Under the pieces are notes generated by a model. It ran no database searches and was not told where the DNA came from. It saw only the letters and a list, made by a program, of their open reading frames with translations. From Morinoia aosen (Eukaryota; Arthropoda; Malacostraca; Amphipoda; Talitridae): a stretch of 64,000 nt of DNA. The stretch lies in NCBI GenBank assembly GCA_030386875.1, contig CM059563.1:33332139-33396138 (forward strand). Direction: 5' to 3'. Made by a program: the position numbers and the translations under genes. This document shows, one piece after another, positions 23,525 to 35,737 of this stretch. Each line of letters opens with the position of its first letter. Within the stretch, counting starts at the first letter, position 1.

Positions 23525-24369
23525 CTGTAGTAATCTTTCAATTTAATTCAAGAATTTTTTACCTGCTCATTATTTTCAGGTAGAAACATTTTTACGGCAG
23601 ACCAACTTACTGCGCTTTTCCGTCGTCTGTTCTGCAAACCATGCAGATTCACAGCGCTTCAAATCGCGGCTGCAGGATAACTCGTGGGCATCGAGGTTCC
23701 TGTTGAGTCGTTTTTATCACTTTAGAGTTAAGAATTGGTTAGCAGAGGATCATTTCAAAGTTAAAATTGGGTCAGCAGAGAAACATCGAAACACACTTTT
23801 TTTGGAATGAGAATGCAAATGCTCTAAGTGGATCTAGTATCGGTTGCGTGGACAGCAAGTGTCGCTGGCAAGCGTTATATCGTAAGCCACAAATGGGAAT
23901 GTAGGACCGATGTGGGGTAAGCGGATGTGGGACATAACCAAATGTGGGACATTACCGGATGTGGGGGCGAAATATTGCCAGACTCGCAAGAGGAATTTAG
24001 CTTTTCCAATGAATTAATTTATTACAAAAATAATAGGCTTTATTTCTGGGGTCCACAGATGAGACCAATAATGAGACAAATCACTATATCTATTATAAAA
24101 ATAGCCGCGTCCGTCCGTCTGTGTGTCACGCCCACCAGCCGAAAGTGTGAGATGAGCGTATCTGCGATACAAGCTTCAGCAACTCCACAATTTTCGGTGC
24201 CTTAACCCAGCAGATTGCGAGTCGGAATGAATATCACATGTATTGGTAGGTTAGATTAGGTTGAATAGAATATCATCGGTTGAGACTTGGGAAAGTATTG
24301 GAAAGCCATAGAATAGTATGGGAAATCATGGGAATATCATGTTGAAGCTGAACCATGTTGGTCTGCTAC

Positions 24370-24550
24370 TTTTAACGCTGTTAAGGATGCTCAATGACTA
24401 TTTTTGATAGGAGTATCACCAGTGCACAAGATTAAGAGTATTTTAATCGCGGGTTCTGTTGAGTTGGATATATTTGTTTTTGATCCACATCTGAAGGATA
24501 TTTTTAAGGAAATTATCGATTCCAGTCTTTTATGACGGATCGCGTACAAA
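24370..24550 (+). repeat. Dispersed repeat, copy B (related to 4915-5098)
   Basis: Same ordered blocks as 4915-5098. Upstream (24100-24170), CGTCCGTCCGTCTGTGTGTC resembles the start of a widespread class of arthropod DNA elements, but I cannot assign a family. Confidence 0.6.
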
Positions 24551-24953
24551 AAAAAAACCTACACCTCGACCTTCTCCCAGCGCTAGCAGCGTAACATCAC
24601 CTCCTCTCCCCTGTTAAAAAAACAGGGGTGTACTAGTTACTATAAAAAATTAGAACGGCTGTAATCTTTGAGCACGGGCAGACATAACTCTTATGGTGCC
24701 GGAGGTTCACGTAGATACAAAATGGCGCAGTTCGTGTATTTTGCTTGCAGAAAAAAACAGCATTGTTAAAAGACGGTGAACGCACGTAAAAGAAAAAGCA
24801 TAAAACATAATATTTTCTATTCAAAATGCACCAATAATGATTTTACAATTTAACACTGCTGGACTTTCGTAAGCTGTTTACTTTGTGTAATTTTGAGAAT
24901 GGCTTAGCATTTGTCACTACCAAGTCAGTCATTCAACTTAATAAATTATGTTG

Positions 24954-25282
24954 TTGTTGTTGTTTTGCCCCGACGGCCGCTCGAAGGGGCCCGTCGCGGC
25001 CAGGGCCGCCCCATACCGGGCCCGGCCCGAGGCGAAGAGGAGTGTGGTTATATGGGCCTCTGGAAGAATCCAGAGGTGCTCCAGTGCATGTATCTGGTGT
25101 GGGTGTCGGTGTGCGTGCAGATTGTACCTCTTTCGGAGGCCGGGCAAAGCCCAGGGCAGCACTCTGGTTGCGTCCCCGAGAAGGCCGCCGGGGCGGCCTC
25201 CCGAGAACAAGGAAGGGTTGGGACCTCTCGCAGTTCGACGAACTGGCGCCCCCACCGCGAGCAGGCGTCCCATTGGGGGGCC
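24954..25282 (-). mobile_element. GC-rich retroinsertion with (AAC)n tail and 14-bp target duplication
   Basis: Fourteen identical bases, AATAAATTATGTTG, flank it at 24940-24953 and 25283-25296. On the minus strand the insert starts GGCCCCCCAATGGGACGCC and ends in GGGGCAAAACAACAACAACA, an AAC tail expected of target-primed reverse transcription. It is 329 bp and much more GC-rich than its surroundings. It could be a SINE or the 3' end of a 5'-truncated LINE. The long frames here on both strands are a result of high GC. Confidence 0.85.
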
Positions 25283-25630
25283 AATAAATTATGTTGAGCC
25301 TACTGACGCAATGTCAGAAGGAGAATTCTTTGCCCACAATCATTTGAGGTAGGACTGATATAATGAGGTTTGGAAATTGTAAATAAATTAATAAAACTGC
25401 GTCTCATTTCAGAATCATTTACCATTTATAGTTGATACGTCCGCTGAAGGATGATGCTTTTCTAGAAAATTAGCTCAAAGAAATGTTCAATCTGATTTCT
25501 TGAAGTTGAACTCATTCACGAGCCATGTTGAGTGGTTACAATACCCATCTGGTTTTCGTTTTACGTTTTTCCAAGCCTCTAACATTATTTACCCTGTGAC
25601 TTACGCTTGTCGGGTAGCCACTCATCTCAC

Positions 25631-25707
25631 CTACCGCTGCATGGTAGTGATTCTCCGTCTTCCACAATGCTCTTAGAATGCATGGATAAGGCTTTACATA
25701 CCTCCAA
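25631..25707 (-). CDS. POMT2: POMT2 window exon 10 (short, ...LW..ENH...)
   Basis: This exon is 77 nt, phase 2 in and phase 1 out, acceptor CCATCTCAG and donor GCGGTAG|GTGAGA. It encodes WRYVKPYPCILRALWKTENH, matching the family W.Q.EV.C.PYLKETLNSIWNVEDH. Another frame also stays open, but only this one fits the phase of exon 9 and gives the LW..E.H motif. An alternative donor four bases upstream is possible. Confidence 0.75.
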
Positions 25708-26948
25708 CTGAGATGGGTCAGGCGAGCGATCAGAACCGCCGAGTAATTAAACAAGAATCCAGTCCTCGGACAGAATGACGAAAGGTGACATGCAACAACC
25801 CATAAGTAACTGTTCTAATTATTACGAAGTCATCCCCATGGTAGCTAAAAATGCGTGGGTGACAATCTACCTGAAAATTTCAGTTTTCTTCTCGCATTAC
25901 TATTTCACATGTCTCAAGTGATGGTAAGTCATTTTAAACTCATCGATTATAAGGCCAGACATGCTTGAGGTGTTTTAGCAGAATCTTTAATTTAGATTAT
26001 GTAGGAAAAATAATTTTGGCGTTCAGTCGACACCAGTCATTCAGTGATGTTTAATTATTTTCAACGAGCTCAACAGGCATCCACTATGATGAGTCTTGAG
26101 GGTAAAAAAATCGGTGAACGCGTTCCCCTCGCTAACTAAATGAAACACTTCAACGTGCCCCGGCTGAAGAAGAGCAACTAAGACCAGTGAACGTTTGTTC
26201 CAAATTTCGTGAACATAGCTTAGATCATTGTTTCCTTTTCTTGCTCCTTATGAAAAGTGACCGAAAATTATTTCTACTCAGATACTCGTATTTCACTTTA
26301 TTCTTTTCTAAAATTAGTTTTATGCAAGAGAACATTGACTTTCGCTCAACATTCTCGTGAGCTACATGTAACGCAAGCCCATTAATAGGAAAACGATTAT
26401 TCTAGGTATAAGTCGTTGGGAACGGCAGAAGTTATTCGAACTATATCCAGCTTTTGAGAGCGTGTAGCAGCGCTTATCATGGCTGAATGCAGTAGCATCG
26501 AATACATCTTTTTTTTCATGGTATGCTAAGTAAACATTCAAGATTTTTTAAAAGTATTTCGCAAGTTTTCCTTGAGTTATTACGATGTAAGAATTGAAAG
26601 GAAAATTGTACGGGTTTATCTGTAGGTCCGGTACATGTTTGTATAAAACTTGTCTGCAATGTAAATGGTTGCAAGCCTGTTAATTTTTAATATTCGGGTA
26701 TAAATTCTGATCTTAACGCCAATAGCGCATGAATTTTTCATTTAGTGAGAACTATATATTATATGCATTGGATGGCTCAAAATTAATTGCATAATTCATG
26801 TTACATTTCATCATGATTACAAGTACAAATTCATTGCTGCGCTAAAAACACGTATACGTTTATTTGAAGGACATCAAATCCTCGGCTCTCATCTGGTTGT
26901 AGTATTTTTCCTTTTTTCATTTTAAATTACCATTGCGGTGTGTGTTCG
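25708..26948. other. POMT2 intron sequence, no feature recognised
   Basis: AT-rich sequence between POMT2 window exon 10 and LINE copy 1. Nothing stands out on either strand. Confidence 0.5.
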
Positions 26949-28200
26949 GACTCGGTCGCGGTCGGACGTGCGGGGAAATGGTGCGGTAATTGTTGAAAAT
27001 GCAAGGGGGAAATAACCTAGCCATGCATAAAATTATACTATCAGTGAATGTGTTTGCTACCTGTGGAACTGCGAAAAGGAAAAAAAACCTTTTGTCTTAT
27101 TTCTGCTTAAATCAGTGCACTTTAAATGAAAAGCCAACAAAGCAGTGCAGGCAAGGGGTGTGAAATGGTGTGCTCAGCCCGGTCTCGAACGATGGCCTGA
27201 GTGAAGTTTGAAGTGTCCTTGTTCCCTCAGTCTCCCCTCACCGAGCCCGCACCCCCCCCCCCTTTCCCGTACACCTGCCTCTCGTCTTCTGACCGTTCAG
27301 ATCATGGCAAATCCTGAACTTTTCCGCTTCAAGCAACCAAAGAAATTACGTTTGTTTCGATCAATTTTTGGTAATGTCAAACCTCTCAGTTAAGTTTTTG
27401 TTCACTTCCTACGTGGCCGAGACGGCAAATGTGCACGAAAGAATTATTGTGTTTCGTAACTCCGTTTCCCTACTGACACCGAATAGTTTAAAGACACCGA
27501 TAGTTTAAAGTGAGCCACCAGTAAGATCAACGGGTGAACGAGAAGTTGAAAAACATTCACAATTACCAGGGAAAATAGTATAAAAAGTGCAACTAGCCTT
27601 GAATTTGTAATTCAAATATGTTCTCACTAAAAGCGTTAGTCATCCTACAGACGATGTGTTTCTTGATCCTGCAAAATTTCCTGCAAAATTACCGCAGCGA
27701 AAGGAAGCCCATCCGATCGAAGGAAAAGACTGAAGATGAGGCTGCATACTAAGATACGCTCCCTTTATAATCAATGAGACTAAAATTTAAAAATTGTGCT
27801 GTCCCTCAATATCATATCACATTTTGTACCAGATCTCATTCTGTTGAATAATTAAAGCGTCCCTCAAATAGGAAGAAACTCTCGGCCAAAAAAAAAAAAA
27901 AATCACGACGATTCGTGTCAGAGACTGTGACCTGGTCGTACAAAATGCAAAATTGCGTGTCGTTGTTCGCGGCCAGCCCCAAGCCACCCAGTTCCTCGCC
28001 TCTGTCCTCCAGCATTAAAGGGCAACCCCTCTTCTCTCAGCTGTGAGCTTCAATACCTCGATGAACGGCTTGGATTTACCTCACTTTTCACCAAATACTT
28101 GCTGAGCGAGGTCAAATTTAGCAAATCAGTATCAGCGATACATATACAAAAACTACTTCGTTCTCAAAATTCAGTCATAGCTATGCAAATATAACGCACG

Positions 28201-30591
28201 ATGCATCATTACGAGACTCGCTTCGCGGGCCGGAAAGTGCCGTTCTCTGCACAAATGTTGCCCTACACAACATCCCGAAAAAATAGTTCTCTCAGGGGCA
28301 AAAATACGACCTTACCAAGCAAAGTGCCTGCAAGAAGGAAACCTACATCCTCTCACTCACGAGATTCTAATGCTCAAAAGACAGGAGACTTGCTAACCGC
28401 TGCCAGTAACTCCGTCAGAGAATGTGTGTCACCTTCCGAAGCAACGTCAATGAAGACTATGCAACCAATATCGCCGGACGAGGGAAAACATATCTGCCAA
28501 ACCTCCAGCAATCATTTGAAGGTTCGAAGCAGTGAAGTCTCAGCCGCAGCACCACAACCACCTGCTACTCCTCATATGAACAAGCAAAATAGCGTGCCAG
28601 CTCCCCAGCTCTGCATCAACAACAACGCTCCAAACTATCCGCCAGCGACGGGGATACAATCGCCATCCTTATCAGTGGTACAAGACAGAATAGTTATTAA
28701 TAAGGGCATTTCAAGCGTGGTAGACTCTCCTCATTCTCCAGATTATATGTTCGATAATATTCGCGCACAAACCGATACTGGCAGTAAATTACCCCAGAGC
28801 GCAAGCTGTGAGAACAAAATGAAATTTCCAGTACAGAGCAATAGAAAAAACACTGTTGCTTCTTTAAATGGCTACTTGCACCCGCTTCACATAACAAGCT
28901 CTCAAAAAATTCATGAAATTATTCACAATTTGTCTCTAACAGCAGCGTTTTTCAATAAATCCCAAAGACAACGTGAGCCTCCTAGCCCGTCGTCGATTTT
29001 CTATACAGTATCAAACATTCAGAACTTCACCGAGCAACTTTTTGCTATAAATTCACATATAAGTTCTCAAGACCTTGCAACTCTGGTACCTGCTGGTATC
29101 TCTTGTGAAATCGACTCCAATTGTCGAGAACCTTACGATACTTTGCTGCTAGGTGACAATATCCTAAGCACGATCAGAAGGAAGGACATCGATCGCTCGT
29201 GCTGGATCAAAACTGTTCCATCTGGGCGCTTCGACGACCTTCTACATGCTATAAATTGCATGCCTAGATTTAAAAATTATATACTAAGTTTTGATGGTCT
29301 CTGCCACTCGCCCTCAGACCTTGCTCCAATCAAACAACAAAATGTAAGGAAGTACGCACTTTCTAGTATTTATATTGCCAATGCTTGCAGCGCGAAAGAA
29401 TTCAACAAAGCGATGAATTTTTGCAAAAACCTGGGTTTAAACTTGATTCAATTTCAAACTTACCCAGATAATGAAAATGGTGACGCACTCAATAACATTC
29501 AATGGACTCGCACCCAGGCAGAAAACTTCTGTTTTCTTGGACAACTTGCAATCAAATCAACATTGCGAATCACCGTGCCATATTGTCCTCATTTCAACAA
29601 ATGTCAAGCAATAAATGGAATTGTAGATCATTCCAATGAATCGAAAACTTCACGGAAAGAGACAAATAGTCTCACTTTAAACTTTGGAAAAGAATATAAG
29701 CCTATGCACATCGCTGCACATGGTACACCAAATCCTTCAAAATTGGTTGCGTCATCAAGCAGAGCTCTGAGTAACTCACCCACCCACAACATGAGGAACG
29801 TGAATAAGCATGAGCCTTTCCCTGACTCGATCTCAGACAAATATAATGTCAGTTCGAAAAATAAGTTTGCGTTACTTGCAACAGACACAATTAGTGATTG
29901 CGACATGCCCTCTTTTTGAACCAATTCTCAACTTTCCAGTGAGTACGCAGGAACCGAGGAAAGTCAAGCTAATAACGATATTCAAAACTATTCCAAAAAA
30001 AATAAAATTATTCGAAAAAAATCTGATGCCTCTGCCAGGCCTCCGTCGAACGACCAAACCGATACTGCTACCGCAAAATCAACAGTGAATCAAATTTGCA
30101 CACGAGTTGCAGACACACTGGACGACTTGAAACGATCGCTCAAAATGGAGCCTGCTTACACTTTAGGTGACGGACACTGTCTCCTCCACGCCGTAACGAC
30201 GCAGCTTGCTTCACAACAAATATCGAAATGGAATTATATATCTCTTAAAAAAGCCATCAAAACTGAGAGCTCCAGAAACAGGGACCAGTATGCAGAATTC
30301 GTTGACAAGAACAGTGGCAGTTTCGAACAACTCATCGATAAATACATCGATAGAAAAGTCTTCGATCACGCAGTTGGAGACCTCATACCCCAAATACTTT
30401 CTAATGTGACAAGAACACCAATTCACGTATTTGATGAAAGAGACAATGGGATTTGGAAGACGACAATCTCCCCTACATCAAATGCTCTGATAAACTGTCC
30501 TCCGGTAAACATACACCGGAAACAGGACCACTATAGCGCCCTCTTGAAAATGCGTGATGAAAATCGTGTTGCTCCCTCCCCCATTTTGTGA
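28201..30591 (+). pseudogene. LINE copy 1 ORF1 (OTU protein), one nonsense mutation
   Basis: Colinear with ORF1 of copy 2 (52735-55128) and in one frame throughout. A TGA at 29917-29919 replaces the TCA of copy 2. The OTU motif GDGHCLLHAV lies beyond it (about 30169), and the frame ends at the shared TGA at 30589-30591. ATG at 28201 is the first in-frame ATG. A second ATG run cannot restart a complete protein. Confidence 0.9.
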
Positions 30592-30594
30592 CTA
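30589..30594 (+). promoter_or_regulatory. ORF1/ORF2 boundary TGA-CTA, copy 1
   Basis: The stop codon between ORF1 and ORF2 is TGA followed directly by CTA, same as copy 2 (55126). UGA-CUA is a known leaky-stop context, found in alphaviruses and in several animal readthrough genes. The two ORFs share a frame here. Confidence 0.6.
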
Positions 30595-33552
30595 AATAAC
30601 AGTGATCAAATTGAATTTGAAGCTGAAATCAAAAACAATGAACGCGGCAATAAAGACTTTGAGACGAATACTAAATGCCCTGCTAGACCTAAAAAATGTA
30701 ATAACTCCACTAAAGATCTGCCTATTGAGATAAATAGTTTCAAAATATTGCACATAAATGCTCGCAGTCTCAATGGTAAAATGGATGACGTACGAGTAAT
30801 GTTGATCACTAACGATATCGATATTTTATGCGTATCTGAAACATGGTTCGATTCACGAGTCGAAAGCTCAAATCTCAGCATTGCCGGGTACACATTGTAC
30901 CGTCATGACGGAGTCAGGAGTAATAGAGGTAGCGGTTCATGCATTTTCATCAAAGATGTCTACTCTACATCCTTATTTCCGATAAAAGAAAAATGCGAAG
31001 ACATAGAAATGGTTTGGCTCAATGTTCAAGTAAACAAACACAAGTCTTCCATTATCGGCAGTCTTTACAGACATCCGTCAGCATCTCTACGTCCAACATT
31101 AGATTTCATTGAAAATACGTTTAAATTAATCTCTGCAGTCAAAAAATCTTTCTATGTTTTCGGAGATTTTAACGTAGATCTGACAAATAAAAACAATCAG
31201 CTAAGCAAAATGCTGCACAGACTTAATCTTTCTCAAATGGTCCAAGAACCAACGCGAATTACCAACGCTTCCAAAACTCTTCTTGACCTAGCAATTACAA
31301 ACAATCCCCAAGCAGTACTCAGCACAGAAATCTTACCGCCCTTCTCTGATCACCATTCGGTAGAATGATAAATAAATATTGCAAAAGAGAAACAGAAATC
31401 TAGTTACATTACATATCGCATGAAAAACCACTACTCCCCTGAAATATTTCAAGAAAAGCTATTAGACAGATGGAGTGAATTTCAAGGCATGGAAAACACC
31501 GATGATGTCAATCTACAAGTTTCGCTTTTCAACGAAAATTTCGTATCAGCTCTTAACGAATGCGCACCTTTCACTCCGAAGAAAGTTAAGCCAAGAATTT
31601 CTAAATGGATAACAGATAAGATAAAACAGTTGAGCAGTGCTAAAAGAAATTTGCAGCGTGAGTACAAACTGAATAAATCAGACAGTACGCGTCGAAAATT
31701 ATATAAAGATCATGAGAAGATCCTACGAAGAAAAGTTAAGGAAGCAAAACGGGACTACTTCCACAAAGAACTCTTGGCGGCAAAACAAAACCCAAAAAGA
31801 ACTTGGGAAATCATTAGAGAAGTTGCTCAGTATAAAAATTCGGAGTGCAAAAGCACTTTTGACAACCCCTCAAAAATGGCTAATGACTTTAATACTTTCT
31901 TCTCAAAAGTTGGCGAAGATGTTTTCAATGAAGTATCCAGGACAGTTTCAGACACATCTACAGGGGCAAATCTCAGCGATGTATCATCCCCAAATAGAAG
32001 AAACAAATGCAGACCAAAGCCGGTTAGCGTCATAGATATACGAAAAATCTTATACTCACTAAAGAATACCAAAGCGACTGGACATGATGGCATAAGCCTC
32101 CAACATATAAACGACAGCTTCCGTGTCACAGCACCCCTCATTCGCTTGATAATAAATACATCTATAGCCACAAACAAGTTTCCCGACCAATGGAAATTAT
32201 CCATTATTAAGCCATTACATAAATCTGGTGATATCGACATAGCGTCAAACTACAGACCAATCAGTCTCCTGCCTGTTATGTCCAAAATATTAGAAAAAGT
32301 AATAACAAACCAGCTCTCGTCTTACATAGACGAGCCACATCTACTGCATCACAATCAATATGCTTACAGAAGGAATACCAGTACTCAGGACGCCCTGTTA
32401 AACGTAACAGAAAAAATTTACAATGATATTGACCAAAAAAAATTAACTCTCTTTCTATTGCTTGATCTCTCCAAAGCTTTCGACAGTGTTGAGCATAAGA
32501 AACTTCTACAAAAAATTTCAAACCTCAGAATAGACACTCAGTGGTTTGAAAGCTACCTACTAAACCGCCCTCATGCAGTGTGCTTGAATAACAAAATGTC
32601 ATCATTCATACCAAATAATTTTGGCGTTCCTCAAGGTTCAATCATCGGCCCGCTCCTATTTTCAATTTTCATCAATGATTTCCCCACCATGCCGGCGAAC
32701 ACAAAAATCTCAATGTATGCTGATGACGTACAAATTGCCATGACAAGCTCAACAGCGGATTTAAAAGAAACACAAGCCAACGCTGAAAACCTTCTGAGAA
32801 ATCTGAAATTGTGGTATGACCATAATGGCCTCAAACTTAACGCAAGTAAAACGCAATGCATTATTTTTGGATCACAGAATGCGACTAAAAATTTACCACC
32901 ATTCAAGCTAACATTTGGAGACGATACAATTGAACCAGTAGAGACGGTAAAAAATCTGGGTGTTTGGTGTGACAAAAATATGACTTTCAATTCACACGTC
33001 GAAACAATATGCAACAAAATAAACAGAACCTTAATGTTCTTTCATCGCATTAAGAACACACTTGATGAAAAATCTAGATTATTAGTGATTCAGTCTTTAG
33101 TTTTATCGCGTCTGGACTACTGCAGTCTTGTATGGGGAAATTTACCTCAATATCGTCAGGAAGAGTTGCAAAAATGTCTAAACTTCGCCGCCAAAGTGGT
33201 ATGCAAAGGAAATTTCAATAAATACGATCATGTCATCCCTCTTTTAAGAAAACTCGACTGGATCCCAATACCGAACTGATTCATGATCCAAAAAGCTCGA
33301 CGAGTGTTCTCCTCTCTGTACCTCCCCCAAAGTAATGCAGCGGAGGTAAAATTTTTTCCATCTAATATCCCAAACAAAAAACCAAATCGAAGGAATGATG
33401 TTATAGTCAGTTACCGTTCATCTAACGTGGGACAAAAAGCTCTCTCAGTTTCTGGAGCTTTTTTGTGGAACAAGCTTCCCCAGCATATCAAAAACTCTAA
33501 AACTGTAAAAGAATTTAGATTAAATATGTCAGGTGATTTTGCATCTCTATAG
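30592..33552 (+). pseudogene. LINE copy 1 ORF2 (APE endonuclease and RT), two further nonsense sites
   Basis: Continues in the ORF1 frame after the TGA at 30589. It encodes the APE endonuclease (NARSLNG, SETWFD, GDFNVDL, SDHHSV) and RT (DLSKAFDSVEH, FGVPQGSIIGPLL, MYADDVQIAM). Breaks relative to copy 2 are adjacent TGA and TAA codons at 31366-31371 (copy 2 has TGC CAA) and TGA at 33277-33279 (copy 2 has AGA). No frameshift separates the two copies. It ends with TAG at 33550. Confidence 0.92.
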
Positions 33553-35737
33553 GCCTGCAGCATTTCGGTGTGAATTTCCCATCTACCAGAAATTTTAATT
33601 TTCCTGAAATTTCTGTTAGAAAATTAGAAACAATTTCATTTTACGTTTGCTAAGCCATTCGTATATTCATCTTAACTATTTCTGTCGACAATAATGAGCA
33701 CCCCAGCCGTGAGTTCAATACAGCCGAACGAACGTTTTTTCCATAATTAGGAGTATTTCCTCATCTTTATTTTGTTATCTTTTCTCTTTTCTGTGTTAAT
33801 ATTTAACATCCGTATGGAAAACATACTCTGGAATACATTTTGTGTGTACACCAATATACAGGTTAATTAATTTATAGGTGTGAGGGTTGTGCAAAGTTTA
33901 TAATGAATTAAACTTTGGCTAACGTTGTCTCGCTATTTCAAAATCATTCTCGAAGATGTTTTCAATCGATTTCGGTTGAGCTGGGGGGAGGGGTTAATTT
34001 AAGCATTTTCATTTAGTCTTTTTATATTTTTCCGTGTGTTCAGTGCACACCAGCACTAAACTTTAAAATCTGAAAAAACTGTTAATTTCTGTAATCAAAA
34101 TTATCACTTTGGACCATTGCTTAATCTACGTATATGTGCCAAATTTTGTAAATATTCTCCACTCAGATGTGATAGCCGGCTACAATGTTGCTCCATTTTA
34201 TCCCATGTACACATGCCCGTATAACGCTGAAGAGTTGTGTTGTTTCTTGACTGTAACCTGAGTTTTCTTAAAAATTTATATGAAGAAATTAGAAACCAGT
34301 TCATTTTACGTTTTTCGAAGTCTTCTTTTCCTTTTAGTTATTTTTTTTCGAATAATTTCTTAGGATTACACTGAGCTCAACTGTCATTATCGGTGTAATA
34401 GATGGTAGGTTGTTTCTATCCTTTCATTTTATATATGTATTTTTTTCTTAAATTTCATTCTCAATAAGTATATATATTTATATGTGTGTGTACGTATGTA
34501 GGTGTATATATATATCTACATAAATAGATATACATGTTTCTATTTCATTTCTTTACACAAAAACTATCCGGTTAATAAATTTTATTTCACTAGCGAAATG
34601 ATTCAAAAATAGATCTCTCCCTTCCCCAGAGGGCGTCTCTGTGAATCGGATTAATGACAAATACAATTAATGAAATTAATCGCAATTTGAGCTTATGAAT
34701 CGTGGTAAAATTATCTTTCTGTCCGTATGTTGTACAAGCTATGAATTTTGATGTTGAGTATATGTTTGTTTGAGCATTTCTGCCAAAATTTTGTGGATAT
34801 TTGTCAAACATGAGTGGTAACCGGCTTACACTGTATCTCCATTTTATCCCATGTACCCATGTCCGCATGATGTTGCAGAGAATATCGAGAAGATATGATA
34901 TATGATATGATATATTGAAGATATGATATGTTTTTTTTGTTGTTGTAGTTCCTCGGCGGTAACTTGAGTTTTCTTAAAATTTCCTTTAGGAAATTGAAAA
35001 ACCATTCCATTTATACGTTTTTCGAAGTCCTTTTTCTATTCCTTATCTTTCCTCAGTTTATTTCTTACGATTCATCAGAGCTTTGGCTGTCATTTTAAAT
35101 ATTGAAAGAGCAAGATTATTTTTCCTGTCTATTAGCATTTTTCTTATATTCATTTTCAATACGTATATATATGAACATGTGTGTTGGTGTGTGCGTGAGT
35201 ATGTATGTGTGCGTACGCAAACATAAATGTCTATGTATCAGTGTAAACATGCACACGTTTCGCACACATATATGTGCACATGTACATGTATAGGTTTCTA
35301 TTTCTACTTTTTGCATAAAAAGCAAAACCTCAAGACACATTACATTTTACCTAAAGCTCTGCGATCAGTTAACACTGCACCAAATTTCAGAAATAAACAA
35401 ATTGATTGCGCTTGCTTACTGATTTATAAATCGATCTATCACGACCCCGAAGGGCATTTCTGTGAACAGAAGAAATTAAAAGTATAAACAGACAAATGAA
35501 ATAAAGCGCTCGTGCAAATATTATCTCTATATTTGTATGCCTAACAAGCCATGCATTTCATTTTTTGAATGTAAGTTTGTTTACGCATTTCTAGATGTGC
35601 GTGCTGTGTTGCGCGATGTTCTTTACAAATTATTTCGAGACTATCTTTTTCTCATTACTTGATTGTCATTTATGGTGGTGTTTCAATCTAGTACGGTGTA
35701 GCGTTTTTTGTATTTTTCCTACTTCGATAATCTTATA

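Noticed and set aside
24883-25352. Several overlapping long frames on both strands
   Set aside because: All lie over a GC-rich retroinsertion bounded by a 14-bp target duplication. No frame has a recognisable domain.
25536-25754. Independent minus-strand gene of 72 codons
   Set aside because: Only the 77-nt part between a good acceptor and donor matches POMT2 and fits the splice phases; the ends are intron sequence.
35102-35340. His/Thr/Tyr-rich frames on both strands in the LINE 3' UTR
   Set aside because: They translate a GTGTGT/ATGTAT-rich simple stretch and are not conserved in copy 2.
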